From Betaproteobacteria bacterium (GTDB lineage Bacteria > Pseudomonadota > Gammaproteobacteria > Burkholderiales > Casimicrobiaceae), in assembly GCA_003153335.1 (NCBI GenBank), contig PLYG01000430.1, positions 1,094-36,165 on the forward strand: a stretch of DNA of 35,072 nt, written 5' to 3'. Positions within the stretch are counted from its first letter, which is position 1; the number at the start of each line of letters is the position of its first letter. Position numbers and translations under genes: made by a program. The notes under the pieces were generated by a model. It saw only the letters and a program-made list of their open reading frames with translations, did not search any database and was not told the DNA's origin. This document shows positions 1-8,593 of the stretch, piece by piece.

Positions 1-1228
1 CCTCCAAGCGCGCAGCAGCGGCGGCCCGCAACAGGGGTGAGGTGACCTTGGCCAACTTGTCCCGTGCAGCACCCACGAACGCCGCCTTGCTCTCGGCGCT
101 TTCGATGCCGTGTTCCTTCTGCAGTTGGTCGAACAGGAAGTCGAGCACTGTGGGCGCCTTCTCCAGCCGCTGCAGAAAAGCATCGGCCCCTTCCTTCTGC
201 ATCAGGCTGTCCGGGTCCTCGTCTTCCGGGAGCAGCATGAACGCCGCCGATTTGCCCTCGGTCAGCGCCGGGAGCAGCGTATCCAGCGCGCGATTCCCCG
301 CCTTGAGACCAGCCTTGTCGCCATCGAAGCAGAAGATGACCTTCGAGGTGATCTTGAACAACTGCGCGAGCTGTTCAGAGGTAAAGGCGGTGCCCATGCC
401 GGCGACGACATTGAAGATGTGATACTGGTGCAGCATCAGCACGTCCATGTAGCCTTCGACCACGATGGCATACCCGGCTTGACGAATGCTGGCCAGCGCT
501 TCACCCAACCCGTAGAGTTCGCGCCGCTTCTGGAACATCTCCGTTTCGGGGGAGTTCAGGTATTTGCCGGCAGCGCCTTCGCGGTCGTGCAATTGCCGGC
601 CGGCGAACCCGATCAGCTTGCCGCGCGCATTGCGAATCGGAAACATCACCCGGTCATGGAAGCGATCCATGATCTCGCCGGTCGTTTTGTCCAATATCGC
701 GAGGCCGATCTGTTCGAGCATCGGACCGTCATTGGGGAGCGCGGCGGTGAGGGTGCTGCCGGAGGGTGCGTAACCCAAGCCAAAGCGCGCCACCGACTCG
801 CCGGTGAGCTTGCGGGCCTTGAAATAGGCCAGCGCATGGGGGTTGGCGCGGAGTTGCGCGCGAAAGAAGGTTGCGGCCGTCTCGATCAGCGTGTTCTGCT
901 GGCGCTGCAGGTTCGCCTCCGCCAGCATCTCTTCGCTGCGATCCGGCATCGGCATGCCGGCGTCGCTCGCCAACTGGCGCACCGCCTCGGGAAACGAGAG
1001 GCCCACGTAGTCGATCAGGAAGCCGAAGGCGTTGCCGTGCGCGCCGCAGCCGAAGCAGTGATAGAACTGCTTTCTGCCGGTGACGGTGAAGGAGGGCGTT
1101 CGCTCTTTGTGAAACGGGCAGAGGCCAACACAGTCCTGCCCCATCTTCTTCATCTTCACGTACGGCTCGATGAGCGGCAGAATATCGGTGCGGTCAAGGA
1201 CCTGTTCCAAGAAGTCTTGCGGGATCAT
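1..1228 (-). CDS. dnaG: DnaG-type DNA primase, 3' end off the window
   Basis: Reverse-strand translation begins MIPQDFLEQVLDRTDILPLIEPYVKMKKMGQDCVGLCPFHKERTPSFTVTGRKQFYHCFGCGAHGNAFGFL (CHC2 zinc finger) and continues with Toprim-like ...VVEGYMDVLMLHQ...FCFDGDKAGLKA. No stop inside the window, so it is absent from the ORF track. Confidence 0.95.
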   Translation of the reverse strand, partial: MIPQDFLEQVLDRTDILPLIEPYVKMKKMGQDCVGLCPFHKERTPSFTVTGRKQFYHCFGCGAHGNAFGFLIDYVGLSFPEAVRQLASDAGMPMPDRSEEMLAEANLQRQQNTLIETAATFFRAQLRANPHALAYFKARKLTGESVARFGLGYAPSGSTLTAALPNDGPMLEQIGLAILDKTTGEIMDRFHDRVMFPIRNARGKLIGFAGRQLHDREGAAGKYLNSPETEMFQKRRELYGLGEALASIRQAGYAIVVEGYMDVLMLHQYHIFNVVAGMGTAFTSEQLAQLFKITSKVIFCFDGDKAGLKAGNRALDTLLPALTEGKSAAFMLLPEDEDPDSLMQKEGADAFLQRLEKAPTVLDFLFDQLQKEHGIESAESKAAFVGAARDKLAKVTSPLLRAAAAARLE

Positions 1229-1234
1229 TGGTCC

Positions 1235-1256
1235 ATTATACCCATAGATGGGAATA
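1235..1256 (-). promoter_or_regulatory. Palindromic operator/promoter site A
   Basis: Minus strand TATTCCC-ATCTAT-GGGTATAAT; -10 box 6 nt before the primase ATG. Confidence 0.8.
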
Positions 1257-1276
1257 CCAATTGCGCGCCAGTCAAG

Positions 1277-1513
1277 CTACATGGCCCGAGCGATGGCCTC
1301 ACGCGCCACCGCCGCCGCTGCCAGTGCCGGATCGGTCAGGGTCTCCCGCACGAGCGTCACCGAAGGCTGGCGGCCGGCGTCACAGCGCCACCGAAAGACC
1401 GAATACCCGGCCGCAATACCATGGTGCCGTTGCTTGTAGTTGATCAATTCAGCTTTGGTCAGTTCCGGACCCGTTGGTGGTAGCGGCACCGGCGGCGGGA
1501 GATGTTGCGTCAT
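1277..1513 (-). CDS. hypothetical protein (78 aa)
   Basis: ORF in the same direction as its neighbours, downstream of operator B operon. Confidence 0.55.
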   Translation of the reverse strand: MTQHLPPPVPLPPTGPELTKAELINYKQRHHGIAAGYSVFRWRCDAGRQPSVTLVRETLTDPALAAAAVAREAIARAM

Positions 1514-1536
1514 GGTGCCTCAAGAGAATCGCGATT

Positions 1537-1989
1537 TCAGAATGCATAACGCGGCGACGGCGGCAACGTAGTTCCGTTCACGACGCGTGACAGGGGGCTT
1601 TCATGGCCGAGGACGCGCATGGCGTTGGCAAAGAATTCGACGTGCTGGTGCTTGCCACGGCGCAATTGCCCGACTTCGAGTTGTTCGGTCCAAAGTGCCG
1701 TGAGGATGCAGATGATACCTACGACAAATGGCTTCACGTCGGCCGAACTGGGCACGTCCAACGCACCGACGCGGTTGTATTCGGTGGGCGAGGGGAGGTG
1801 CGTCTCGCGCTGATCCGGCAACAGTGCTTCGATGATGCCGTCCACGCTGTCGAGGTTGGCCGAGAGGCTGACCGCTTCCGGGATGCCGTCGGCGATGACG
1901 ACCGCGTAGACGCTCGGCGTGGCGCCAAAGGCGCAATACCACTGCGTGGTCACGCGGCGGTGGACCGGGGAGAAGCGCGAAGTATCCAT
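1537..1989 (-). CDS. hypothetical protein (150 aa)
   Basis: Collinear minus-strand ORF; competing plus-strand ORF judged to be a shadow. Confidence 0.6.
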   Translation of the reverse strand: MDTSRFSPVHRRVTTQWYCAFGATPSVYAVVIADGIPEAVSLSANLDSVDGIIEALLPDQRETHLPSPTEYNRVGALDVPSSADVKPFVVGIICILTALWTEQLEVGQLRRGKHQHVEFFANAMRVLGHESPLSRVVNGTTLPPSPRYAF

Positions 1990-2016
1990 GGTGGGTGGCG
2001 GGTTGGCGCGGGTCGC

Positions 2017-2691
2017 TTATTGGTTACCGGGGACGGGCGTCAGTGGCGCGAAGACCTGCGCCAGTTGCTCGCCGCACGTGGCCAGCCCCTCGACCATGTC
2101 GGGATCGGTAGCGGCACAGAGGAGGGCCGCAAACAGGAATGCTGTTTCGGGCGTGGGTGCAAAGGCCCCGGCGGCCTCCTCTGCGAGGCGTTCTGGACGG
2201 CTCACTTCGGCGATCCAGCAACGAGCGGCGGCAGCGTCCGGTTGGAAGCCGTTGCGCAAGGCAATGGTCCAGTCCGGATGGCGTTCTGTCAGGGCGTAGA
2301 GGAAGAAGTCGAGTCCACCCTGCGTCGGCGGCAACGGCACCGCCGCCGGCTGGTTAGAAGGCGTGATGCAGATGATCACCTCGCGGCCCGCCGCCGTCAG
2401 GGCGCTGTTGTGCGGCCCGATCTGGGTCCACATCGCGCGCTCCAATTCGCGCGCATCGAGCAGGTCAACCGCCCATCCGAACAATACCTCGCAGGCCAAT
2501 GCGGGAAGGAAGGCTGGGTGCGTTTGCTGGCGTAGCCAGTCCACAATGATCGGTGGTGTCGCCGCGAAATCGGCCGGGGCGACTGCGCCGGCGGGCGCTG
2601 CTGCGGTTGCGCCGGCGGGCGCGAGCACTGCTTCACCGGCGCCGATGTACGGCGCCGAGGTTTCTGGTTGGGGAAAGGTAAGGTCGTTCAT
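2017..2691 (-). CDS. hypothetical protein (224 aa), Ala/Pro-rich N-terminus
   Basis: Long ORF directly downstream of operator B with a GGAG Shine-Dalgarno before ATG. Confidence 0.7.
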   Translation of the reverse strand: MNDLTFPQPETSAPYIGAGEAVLAPAGATAAAPAGAVAPADFAATPPIIVDWLRQQTHPAFLPALACEVLFGWAVDLLDARELERAMWTQIGPHNSALTAAGREVIICITPSNQPAAVPLPPTQGGLDFFLYALTERHPDWTIALRNGFQPDAAAARCWIAEVSRPERLAEEAAGAFAPTPETAFLFAALLCAATDPDMVEGLATCGEQLAQVFAPLTPVPGNQ

Positions 2692-2710
2692 GTTGGTCTC
2701 CGGCGTGGCG

Positions 2711-2734
2711 ATTATATCCCCAAATATGGGTATA
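2711..2734 (-). promoter_or_regulatory. Palindromic operator/promoter site B
   Basis: Minus strand TATACCC-ATATTT-GGGGATATAAT, 19 nt before the ATG at 2691. Confidence 0.75.
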
Positions 2735-2767
2735 CCTCCAGCGATACCTGTGGGTACCGCTGTCGGG

Positions 2768-3982
2768 TCAGGGTTTGGTCGCGACCGCCTTCACGGCGGC
2801 GCCGGTTGGCTGCAATGATGCGGGGACGCGCTGATAGACAACCAGCACCGTATTGGGATCGCGCGGGAACGCACTGGCGTGCCACAACACCGGCGCATCC
2901 TTCCTTGGCGGCGGGGTGGTGACCGCGCGCCGCAACGCGGGCAGTTCGGCGGTCGTGGCTGACACCAAGACCTCCACTTGCGTTGGCTGTGCCGGCGAAC
3001 CGGCGCATATCAGGTGCAGATGAGTGGCCTTGGCAAAGGGGCCGGTGGGTGCCTTCAGGACCCGGAATTCACTGTTCAGGGGCGGCGGCAAGTCAGCGCC
3101 GGCCAAGTCGGCGGCCCTCTTCTGGGCTGCCGCATCCGCCTGCGCGTCCGGCTCCGTGCCCGGCGGCCTGCCCGGAACCTCGTCCTGCAATCCGGCTTTC
3201 GTCAAGCCCACACGAAACTCTGCGCAGCTCAAGGTAAGTAATACGCCGAATACACTCAATGGCGCCGGTCCGCCATTGGGCGCTCCAGCCGTCTGGCTGG
3301 GTACCGCTGCGGCTTGGGCTTTCTTTGCGCCGGCGCGAGCGGCGGCGATGGCTTGGGCCGCAGAGACGGGGGCGGCAGCAGCGCGGGTGGCCGGCGGTGC
3401 TGGGTGCGGCAGGGGTGGTTTGCCGTTGCGGGCGGCGGCGGGACCGGTGGCCGGCGTTGTGCTGACGGCGCGGCTAATGGCTGGAGCGGGCGCGGGGGAA
3501 CCGCGATAGATCACGAGGGTGCCCAACGGGGTCGCTGTGGCGGAGACTTGCCACCCACTGCCCAACGGCCACACCGGACCCGCTTTGGCGCCGAATTTGG
3601 CATCGAGCGCCGGCGTCACCTGCGCAATGGCGGCGGCGGGGCCCTCCAGTGCAATTTCGACGCGCTCTAGCTGTAGGGTATTGCGGTGGCAAGCAACGCG
3701 CACGGTCGTCGCCGCAGCGAATGGCGCCGGCAGTGGTCGGGTCGCGGTGAACAGACCCTGCCCCCGGCCGAGCTTCTGCTTGCCTTCGCGCAGACCGGCC
3801 TTTCTGAGGCCATTGAAGAACGGCTGGCAGCCTTGTTGCAGCGGGGCGCCGAACAATTCCGCACGGGCGACCGGGGCGCGGCGAGTCTGTGCTTGTAAGC
3901 CGGGCGCGGTCGGGGTGGCCGGGGCGGCGAATGCCGTCGGGATCAATACCGTGAGGGTGGACAAGAGCGCGAGCTTCAGCAT
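2768..3982 (-). CDS. secreted/exported two-domain protein with duplicated domain
   Basis: Signal-peptide-like start MLKLALLSTLTVLIPTAFAAPA; two similar segments (CQPFFNGLRKAGL... and SCAEFRVGLTKAGL...) joined by an Ala/Pro-rich linker. Confidence 0.65.
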   Translation of the reverse strand: MLKLALLSTLTVLIPTAFAAPATPTAPGLQAQTRRAPVARAELFGAPLQQGCQPFFNGLRKAGLREGKQKLGRGQGLFTATRPLPAPFAAATTVRVACHRNTLQLERVEIALEGPAAAIAQVTPALDAKFGAKAGPVWPLGSGWQVSATATPLGTLVIYRGSPAPAPAISRAVSTTPATGPAAARNGKPPLPHPAPPATRAAAAPVSAAQAIAAARAGAKKAQAAAVPSQTAGAPNGGPAPLSVFGVLLTLSCAEFRVGLTKAGLQDEVPGRPPGTEPDAQADAAAQKRAADLAGADLPPPLNSEFRVLKAPTGPFAKATHLHLICAGSPAQPTQVEVLVSATTAELPALRRAVTTPPPRKDAPVLWHASAFPRDPNTVLVVYQRVPASLQPTGAAVKAVATKP

Positions 3983-4034
3983 GGAAATCCTAGTAAGTGG
4001 TTGGGTGGTTCTGGGCCGGGCGGCGATCAAGCCA

Positions 4035-4319
4035 CTACGTTGTCGGAGCGCCCCGGCGCGGCGCGAAGGGATGGGCGTTGCGACTGCGCGAAAGGCGGCC
4101 GGCGCGATGGCGGCGCAGAAGAAGAGGGTAGGCGCGGGCCAGCTGAATCACGCCCAAGATCAGGCAGACGAGCGCGAGATCGTAGTTGGCTTGGCCCCGT
4201 TGAAGTCCGTAGGCAAATAACGCGCAAGCCAAGAACAGGCATACGGCCGCCGTGCCCACCGGGTTGCGGGAAAGACGCAAGCGCTGCCGGTGCGCGCGTA
4301 GACGGGATCGCATCATCAT
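4035..4319 (-). CDS. small membrane protein
   Basis: Hydrophobic segments AAVCLFLACALFAYGL and LALVCLILGVIQLARAYPLLL; overlaps the end of the exonuclease ORF. Confidence 0.6.
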   Translation of the reverse strand: MMMRSRLRAHRQRLRLSRNPVGTAAVCLFLACALFAYGLQRGQANYDLALVCLILGVIQLARAYPLLLRRHRAGRLSRSRNAHPFAPRRGAPTT

Positions 4320-5368
4320 GCGGCCTCCTCCAGTTCTGAATACTGAGCGGCTGCCAGCGCCTGCTGCAGTGGGTGCTGATGCGCCGAGAGCGCGCTGTGG
4401 TAGTCGAAGGATGGAACGAATTCGGCTAACCGGCCTGCAGCCTGCTTGAGTTCCAGCTCCCTGAGGATCGCCAACGCCTCCGCGCGGTCGGGGCGATCAA
4501 TCCACAAAAAGGTCGTGGGCTGCAACGGTGGCGACTGGGTCCAATCCATCAACTGGCAATTGCGGTGAAACATGGCGCGCGTCTCGGCGCTCGCCAGTCG
4601 TTGCTGGATCACGCCCTTTGCAGTGTGCTCTCCGCGATCCACGGCGCTCCAGAAGCGTTCTACCGATCCGAACTCAGCCAACAGCTTGGCGGCAGTATGC
4701 AAACCGACGCCGTCCACGCCGCTGATATTGTCGGAAACATCCCCGGCCAGCGCTTTGGCTTGGATAAAGGCTGCTGGCGACTGGTAGCCGAATTTCCCCC
4801 CAGCCGTCGGCAGGTCTGCTTCACCCACCCACCGTGCATTCTCGCCGTGCACATACAACCGTACGTTAGGACCGACGATTTGCAGCCAGTCGCCGTCCTT
4901 CGAAATCGCCGTCACGGGCCCATGGCGCGCGACGCGCGGCGCCAGATGTCCAGCAACGTCGTCCGCCTCCTCGTCTACAGCAATTATCTGCGGCATGCCC
5001 AATCGATGCCACAACCCGCGCAGGACCGGCACCTGCTGCCGAAAGGCTTCCTTCATCGCGAGGTGGTCGGGATCGACGGAGCGCTGCTTGTAGTCCGGAT
5101 AGAGGTCGTAGCGCCACTGCGCGCGGCCAGCCCAGAGCAGCACCGGCAGTAACCGGTGGTCTGGATATTCGTTCTGCACCGTGTGCAATGCAAAGAGCAA
5201 TGAATCGACCATCCCGTGAACTGCGCCGTTGGGAAACCCGGCCTTGGTGTGCCATGCACGATGGCGCCGCTCGCTGCGCAGTTTCGGCGGGTAGTGCCGG
5301 GCCGCCGCCGTCATTCCCATGGAGTTGGCATCGATCAACACCGTATGTTGAATCCTGCGAGCGCTCAC
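4316..5368 (-). CDS. 5'-3' exonuclease (FEN/PolA N-terminal-like flap nuclease)
   Basis: GTG start; VLIDANSMGM, LLPVLLWAGRAQWRYDLYPDYKQR, VDEEADDVAGHLAP, VTAISKDGDWLQIV, LAGDVSDNISGVDGVGLHTAAKLLAEFGSVE (H3TH). Confidence 0.85.
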   Translation of the reverse strand: MSARRIQHTVLIDANSMGMTAAARHYPPKLRSERRHRAWHTKAGFPNGAVHGMVDSLLFALHTVQNEYPDHRLLPVLLWAGRAQWRYDLYPDYKQRSVDPDHLAMKEAFRQQVPVLRGLWHRLGMPQIIAVDEEADDVAGHLAPRVARHGPVTAISKDGDWLQIVGPNVRLYVHGENARWVGEADLPTAGGKFGYQSPAAFIQAKALAGDVSDNISGVDGVGLHTAAKLLAEFGSVERFWSAVDRGEHTAKGVIQQRLASAETRAMFHRNCQLMDWTQSPPLQPTTFLWIDRPDRAEALAILRELELKQAAGRLAEFVPSFDYHSALSAHQHPLQQALAAAQYSELEEAA

Positions 5369-5697
5369 GAGCCCACCTTGCGCATCAGCCACGTCCGTCT
5401 CTGGTGAGCGGCGAGCCGTGCTCGTTCGGCCTCGAATGCGCGCCAGCAAAGCAGTGCGCGCTGGAATTCCGCCACACCGAACACCGCGCACAGGGAAAAG
5501 CACGTCCCGGCCAGGATTGGTTCCGCCACCGCCAACACGTCGATCCAGATCGCGCACCCGCCGAAGAGTACAAGGCTGCGCTGCAGGTGGCCGCGTCCAT
5601 CGCGCTGCTGGGCGCGATAGTCCATGGCGAACACCTCCTCGCCCGCCACGGAGCGGGGGGCAAACACAAGCGCAAAGGTTGAGGGTTGGTCAGTCAT
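5365..5697 (-). CDS. small predicted membrane protein
   Basis: MTDQPSTFALVFAPR... with hydrophobic segments; GTGA-type overlap with the downstream exonuclease start. Confidence 0.55.
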   Translation of the reverse strand: MTDQPSTFALVFAPRSVAGEEVFAMDYRAQQRDGRGHLQRSLVLFGGCAIWIDVLAVAEPILAGTCFSLCAVFGVAEFQRALLCWRAFEAERARLAAHQRRTWLMRKVGS

Positions 5698-6213
5698 GAT
5701 ATAGCCGCAATTATCACCCGAGCGAACAGGGCGCAACACATCCTGAGCACACAAAAAAACACTCCGCCGTTCGGGATAGTGGTATCGAGCCGGGCCCGAG
5801 GCTGGCAGAAGGCGTGAAAAAGCGTCTATGGCGCGGTGATTGAGGAGGCTGATCGACGGGCACTGCACGCAAAAGTTGGTCGGGGATGCGAGGAGACTCG
5901 ACCCCAGCTCTTCGAAGACGGCGAGACGGCGTTCGCCTGCAAGCGGCCCTCGCTCCCCACCTCGGCCGTGGTCCGGCAACGGCGGCGGGTCCCCAGTCGG
6001 GCCTATGGCGAAGCGGCGGGAGGAGCGTCGAAATCGATCAGGACAGGGCCGATCTGTCGGTAGGCTGCAAGCCGGTGCTGGCGCCGCGCAGGATAGTAAG
6101 CTGGCCAACGCAACGGCCGCGAGCACAAATATCGACAATCCGGCCATCGTCTGATCAATCGGCGCCGCACCCCAATCGAACACCCTGCTGCTCATGGCGA
6201 CAAAGGACCCTCT

Positions 6214-6238
6214 CGTTCCGGTCTATATTACCGGAACG
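6214..6238. repeat. perfect 9-bp inverted repeat, AT-rich 7-bp spacer
   Basis: CGTTCCGGT-ctatatt-ACCGGAACG. Confidence 0.7.
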
Positions 6239-6303
6239 AACAAGTCCATAACCGTATGTGTTGGTGTTTCTTTGCGGCGATGTCTCACCGCACCGAACGA
6301 GTT

Positions 6304-6660
6304 TCAGCCCGTCGGCTGCTCCTCTGCCGGCGGCAGCAGGGGGCGCAGACCATGGACGATCCGCATCATTTCCGTGTGCATGCGCTCGTCGGCCGGGTCC
6401 TGCCAGCGCCCTGTGCCCGGAATGGTCGAGAATTGCTTCAGGGATGACGCGTCCAGTGCCGGCATGTTGGCGGCGCGCCCAACGAAGTCCGCCGCCGCCG
6501 GCGCCAGCACCCGCTCGTTCCACGCCCGGACCGCCTGTTCCGCAGCCGTTGCCGTGTCGGTATCGTCGAACAAACCTGATTCCAACCCACATTTGTTGCA
6601 GCGCACTTTGGCGTCGGTGTGGTCGTGTTCACCAATGAACACGCCGCTACCTTCACCAGA
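6304..6660 (-). pseudogene. Lar-like zinc-finger protein, N-terminally truncated
   Basis: VRCNKCGLESGLFDDTDTATAAEQAVRAWNERV matches the second half of Lar-type zinc fingers; the expected first CPxCG half is missing at the junction with integrase sequence. Confidence 0.5.
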
Positions 6661-6912
6661 ACGAGATTGACAAGCTCCTGACCGCCGCAGAGGCATCGCC
6701 CCGGTATGGGCAGCGAAACTACTTGTTGGTGCTGTTAGCCCTACGGCATGCACTCCGCATTTCCGAGGTGGTCGATCTGCGGCTCGCCGACATCGACCTC
6801 AGTGCCGGGCGCATCTTTTATCGGCGTCTCAAGGGCTCTCGGTGAGTAACACGCACCCGATAGAGGGCGACGAAATTCGGTCGGCGCGTAAGTGGCTGCA
6901 GGAACGTCCGGA
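6638..6912 (+). pseudogene. tyrosine recombinase (FimB/E-like integrase) remnant
   Basis: RRYLHQNEIDKLLTAAEASPRYGQRNYLLVLLALRHALRISEVVDLRLADIDLSAGRIFYRRLKGSR, then after a 1-nt frameshift SNTHPIEGDEIRSARKWLQERPEPS; C-terminal catalytic part absent. Confidence 0.75.
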
Positions 6913-7427
6913 GCCTTCGAGGATATGGCTCTTCGATGTTGGGTGCCACAGCGTGAGGGGCGAGGAAAGCGATTCGCTGAACTGCAGATACTGGTTGGCG
7001 TAGGGTGCGCGCAGGAACCGGGCCGGAATATTTTCCCCTATGTCTGTCTTGAGCAGAGCAGCATCCAGTGCGGCGGTTGGCTGTAGCAGGTAGCGTCCGT
7101 CATTGCGCCAACGCATGTAGTCCAGTACCCAGAACCCGTTGCCCAGATGGTTCTGGTGCTCCGAGCCAAGCATTTCTTCCATCAACTCCCTGAACGAAGG
7201 GTGGCGTTGCATCAATTTTGGAATGGCCCACTGATTGAGTGGGTTGCGCTGCAACTCTTCGATCACGGCCGCGTACGTCGCCTCGCCAAGGGTCAGCTCA
7301 TGGGGATCGTGGCCGCCAAAGCTGTGACCGACCGCTTGGGCGAGCCGCTCGTTGGCCGCTTCGAAGCGGTACGGGTGCGGACGATCTGCGGGTCATTCCC
7401 GATCATCTTGGTTTCGTCGGGCATCAT
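6912..7427 (-). pseudogene. truncated, frameshifted paralog of the upstream 389-aa gene
   Basis: PHPYRFEAANERLAQ...GFWVLDYMRWRNDGRYLLQPTAALDAALLKTDIGENIPARFLRAPYANQYLQ...HILEG aligns with PHPYRLMAAMGHIAE...IYWLLDYLRWRFQGKHFFQTTMGLEAGLQNTDIAEGIPAAMVRPPYPIQYIQ...HVFEG of the neighbour; the start MMPDETKMIGNDPQIV is in another frame. Confidence 0.65.
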
Positions 7428-8593
7428 TCGCCGGGTCCCTTGATGACGTAGGGCTTGCTCTGTGGTGCGCTAACGGCCACGTCCGCATTGACGAGGACGG
7501 GTTCGATCCAGATGATGCGATGTTGCTGCCGACCTTCGCCGTACGGCTGGTTGCGGAAATGGCCCCGGCGCCAGAAGGTGGGCAAGTGCCGGCCACTGTC
7601 GATCGCAGGCCCGCCGCCGCCACTGAGAGGTGGGGTCTTGGCGCCAATCACGATCCGGTCGTAGGTACGCGTCAGTTGTCGCTCCAGCTTGCCACGTTTG
7701 CCGGCACCCACGCGCGCCAGCCGCACCTGCAACTCGCTACGCTCGTTCAGTGGCGTCTTCACCACCTTCTCGGTGTTCAAATACAGCAAAATTTTGCAGA
7801 GGTGGAAGAGGCACTGCCGGATATCGGTGGCTTCGGCCGCCTCGCGCTTCAGGCCCCGCGCGTCATCATCGTTCAGCGCCTCTTCAAGCACCTCCAGCAT
7901 GGTTGCGTTTTCGTCGTGGACGGTGAGGGTGATCGCCGCCGTCGCATCGTCAAGGTTATCCTTCTTCCCGTAGGCAGTCCCCGTGAAGACAAACTCAATA
8001 AAGCGCAGCCCGCTTTCCGGATAACCGGGGGGCACCACACCGGTCAAAACATATGCTCCCTCGAAGACGTGGGCCCCCGAGGCAGGGTTGATCAAGTGGT
8101 AAGGCGATGACACCGCGTCGCCACATTGGATGTACTGGATTGGATACGGGGGACGCACCATGGCCGCTGGAATGCCCTCGGCGATGTCGGTATTTTGCAG
8201 GCCGGCTTCAAGTCCCATTGTGGTTTGGAAGAAGTGCTTGCCCTGAAATCGCCAGCGAAGGTAGTCGAGGAGCCAATATATCTGCCCCTGCTCCGTGACA
8301 CCCGGCAAACCGCTGGACACACCGACGAAGGCGCGGAAGGAGGGGTGCTTCGCACACATCCTCTCGATCACCGGCTGGTTCATCGACTCCGTCGCCAGCA
8401 TGCGAATCAGATCGTCATACGCGACCCGGCCAAAGGCAAGTACGTGATAGTCGTCGGCGCCGAGCTTGTAGCCGCTGGTCTCGGCGATATGCCCCATGGC
8501 CGCCATGAGGCGGTAAGGGTGCGGCAAGCGTGCGATGGCAGGGTCGTAGTCGCTGGCAGCGATCTCCGCCGGGCCGGGTTGGTGCGGGGTCAT
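7424..8593 (-). CDS. hypothetical protein (389 aa)
   Basis: MTPHQPGPAEIAASDYDPAIARLPHPYRL...; ATGA overlaps with upstream gene. Confidence 0.7.
   Translation of the reverse strand: MTPHQPGPAEIAASDYDPAIARLPHPYRLMAAMGHIAETSGYKLGADDYHVLAFGRVAYDDLIRMLATESMNQPVIERMCAKHPSFRAFVGVSSGLPGVTEQGQIYWLLDYLRWRFQGKHFFQTTMGLEAGLQNTDIAEGIPAAMVRPPYPIQYIQCGDAVSSPYHLINPASGAHVFEGAYVLTGVVPPGYPESGLRFIEFVFTGTAYGKKDNLDDATAAITLTVHDENATMLEVLEEALNDDDARGLKREAAEATDIRQCLFHLCKILLYLNTEKVVKTPLNERSELQVRLARVGAGKRGKLERQLTRTYDRIVIGAKTPPLSGGGGPAIDSGRHLPTFWRRGHFRNQPYGEGRQQHRIIWIEPVLVNADVAVSAPQSKPYVIKGPGE

Noticed and set aside
110-1483. 457-aa plus-strand ORF
   Set aside because: Antisense shadow of the DnaG-type primase, which has unmistakable motifs on the minus strand; high GC produces long spurious frames.
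1603-2535. 310-aa plus-strand ORF
   Set aside because: Overlaps two collinear minus-strand ORFs that follow operator B with an SD; no recognisable motif in the plus frame.
5697-5740. Additional copy of the operator upstream of the ORF at 5697
   Set aside because: Minus strand has CCC-TGTTCGCTC-GGGTGATAAT, but the spacer is 9 rather than 6 and the left TAT arm is absent; probably an ordinary promoter.
5698-6195. 5' extension of the 276-aa minus ORF (MSSRVFDWG...)
   Set aside because: Only the first ~45 aa look hydrophobic/protein-like; the rest is Arg/Pro-rich noise, and a better start (MTDQPST, 5697) exists. Not called as a gene.
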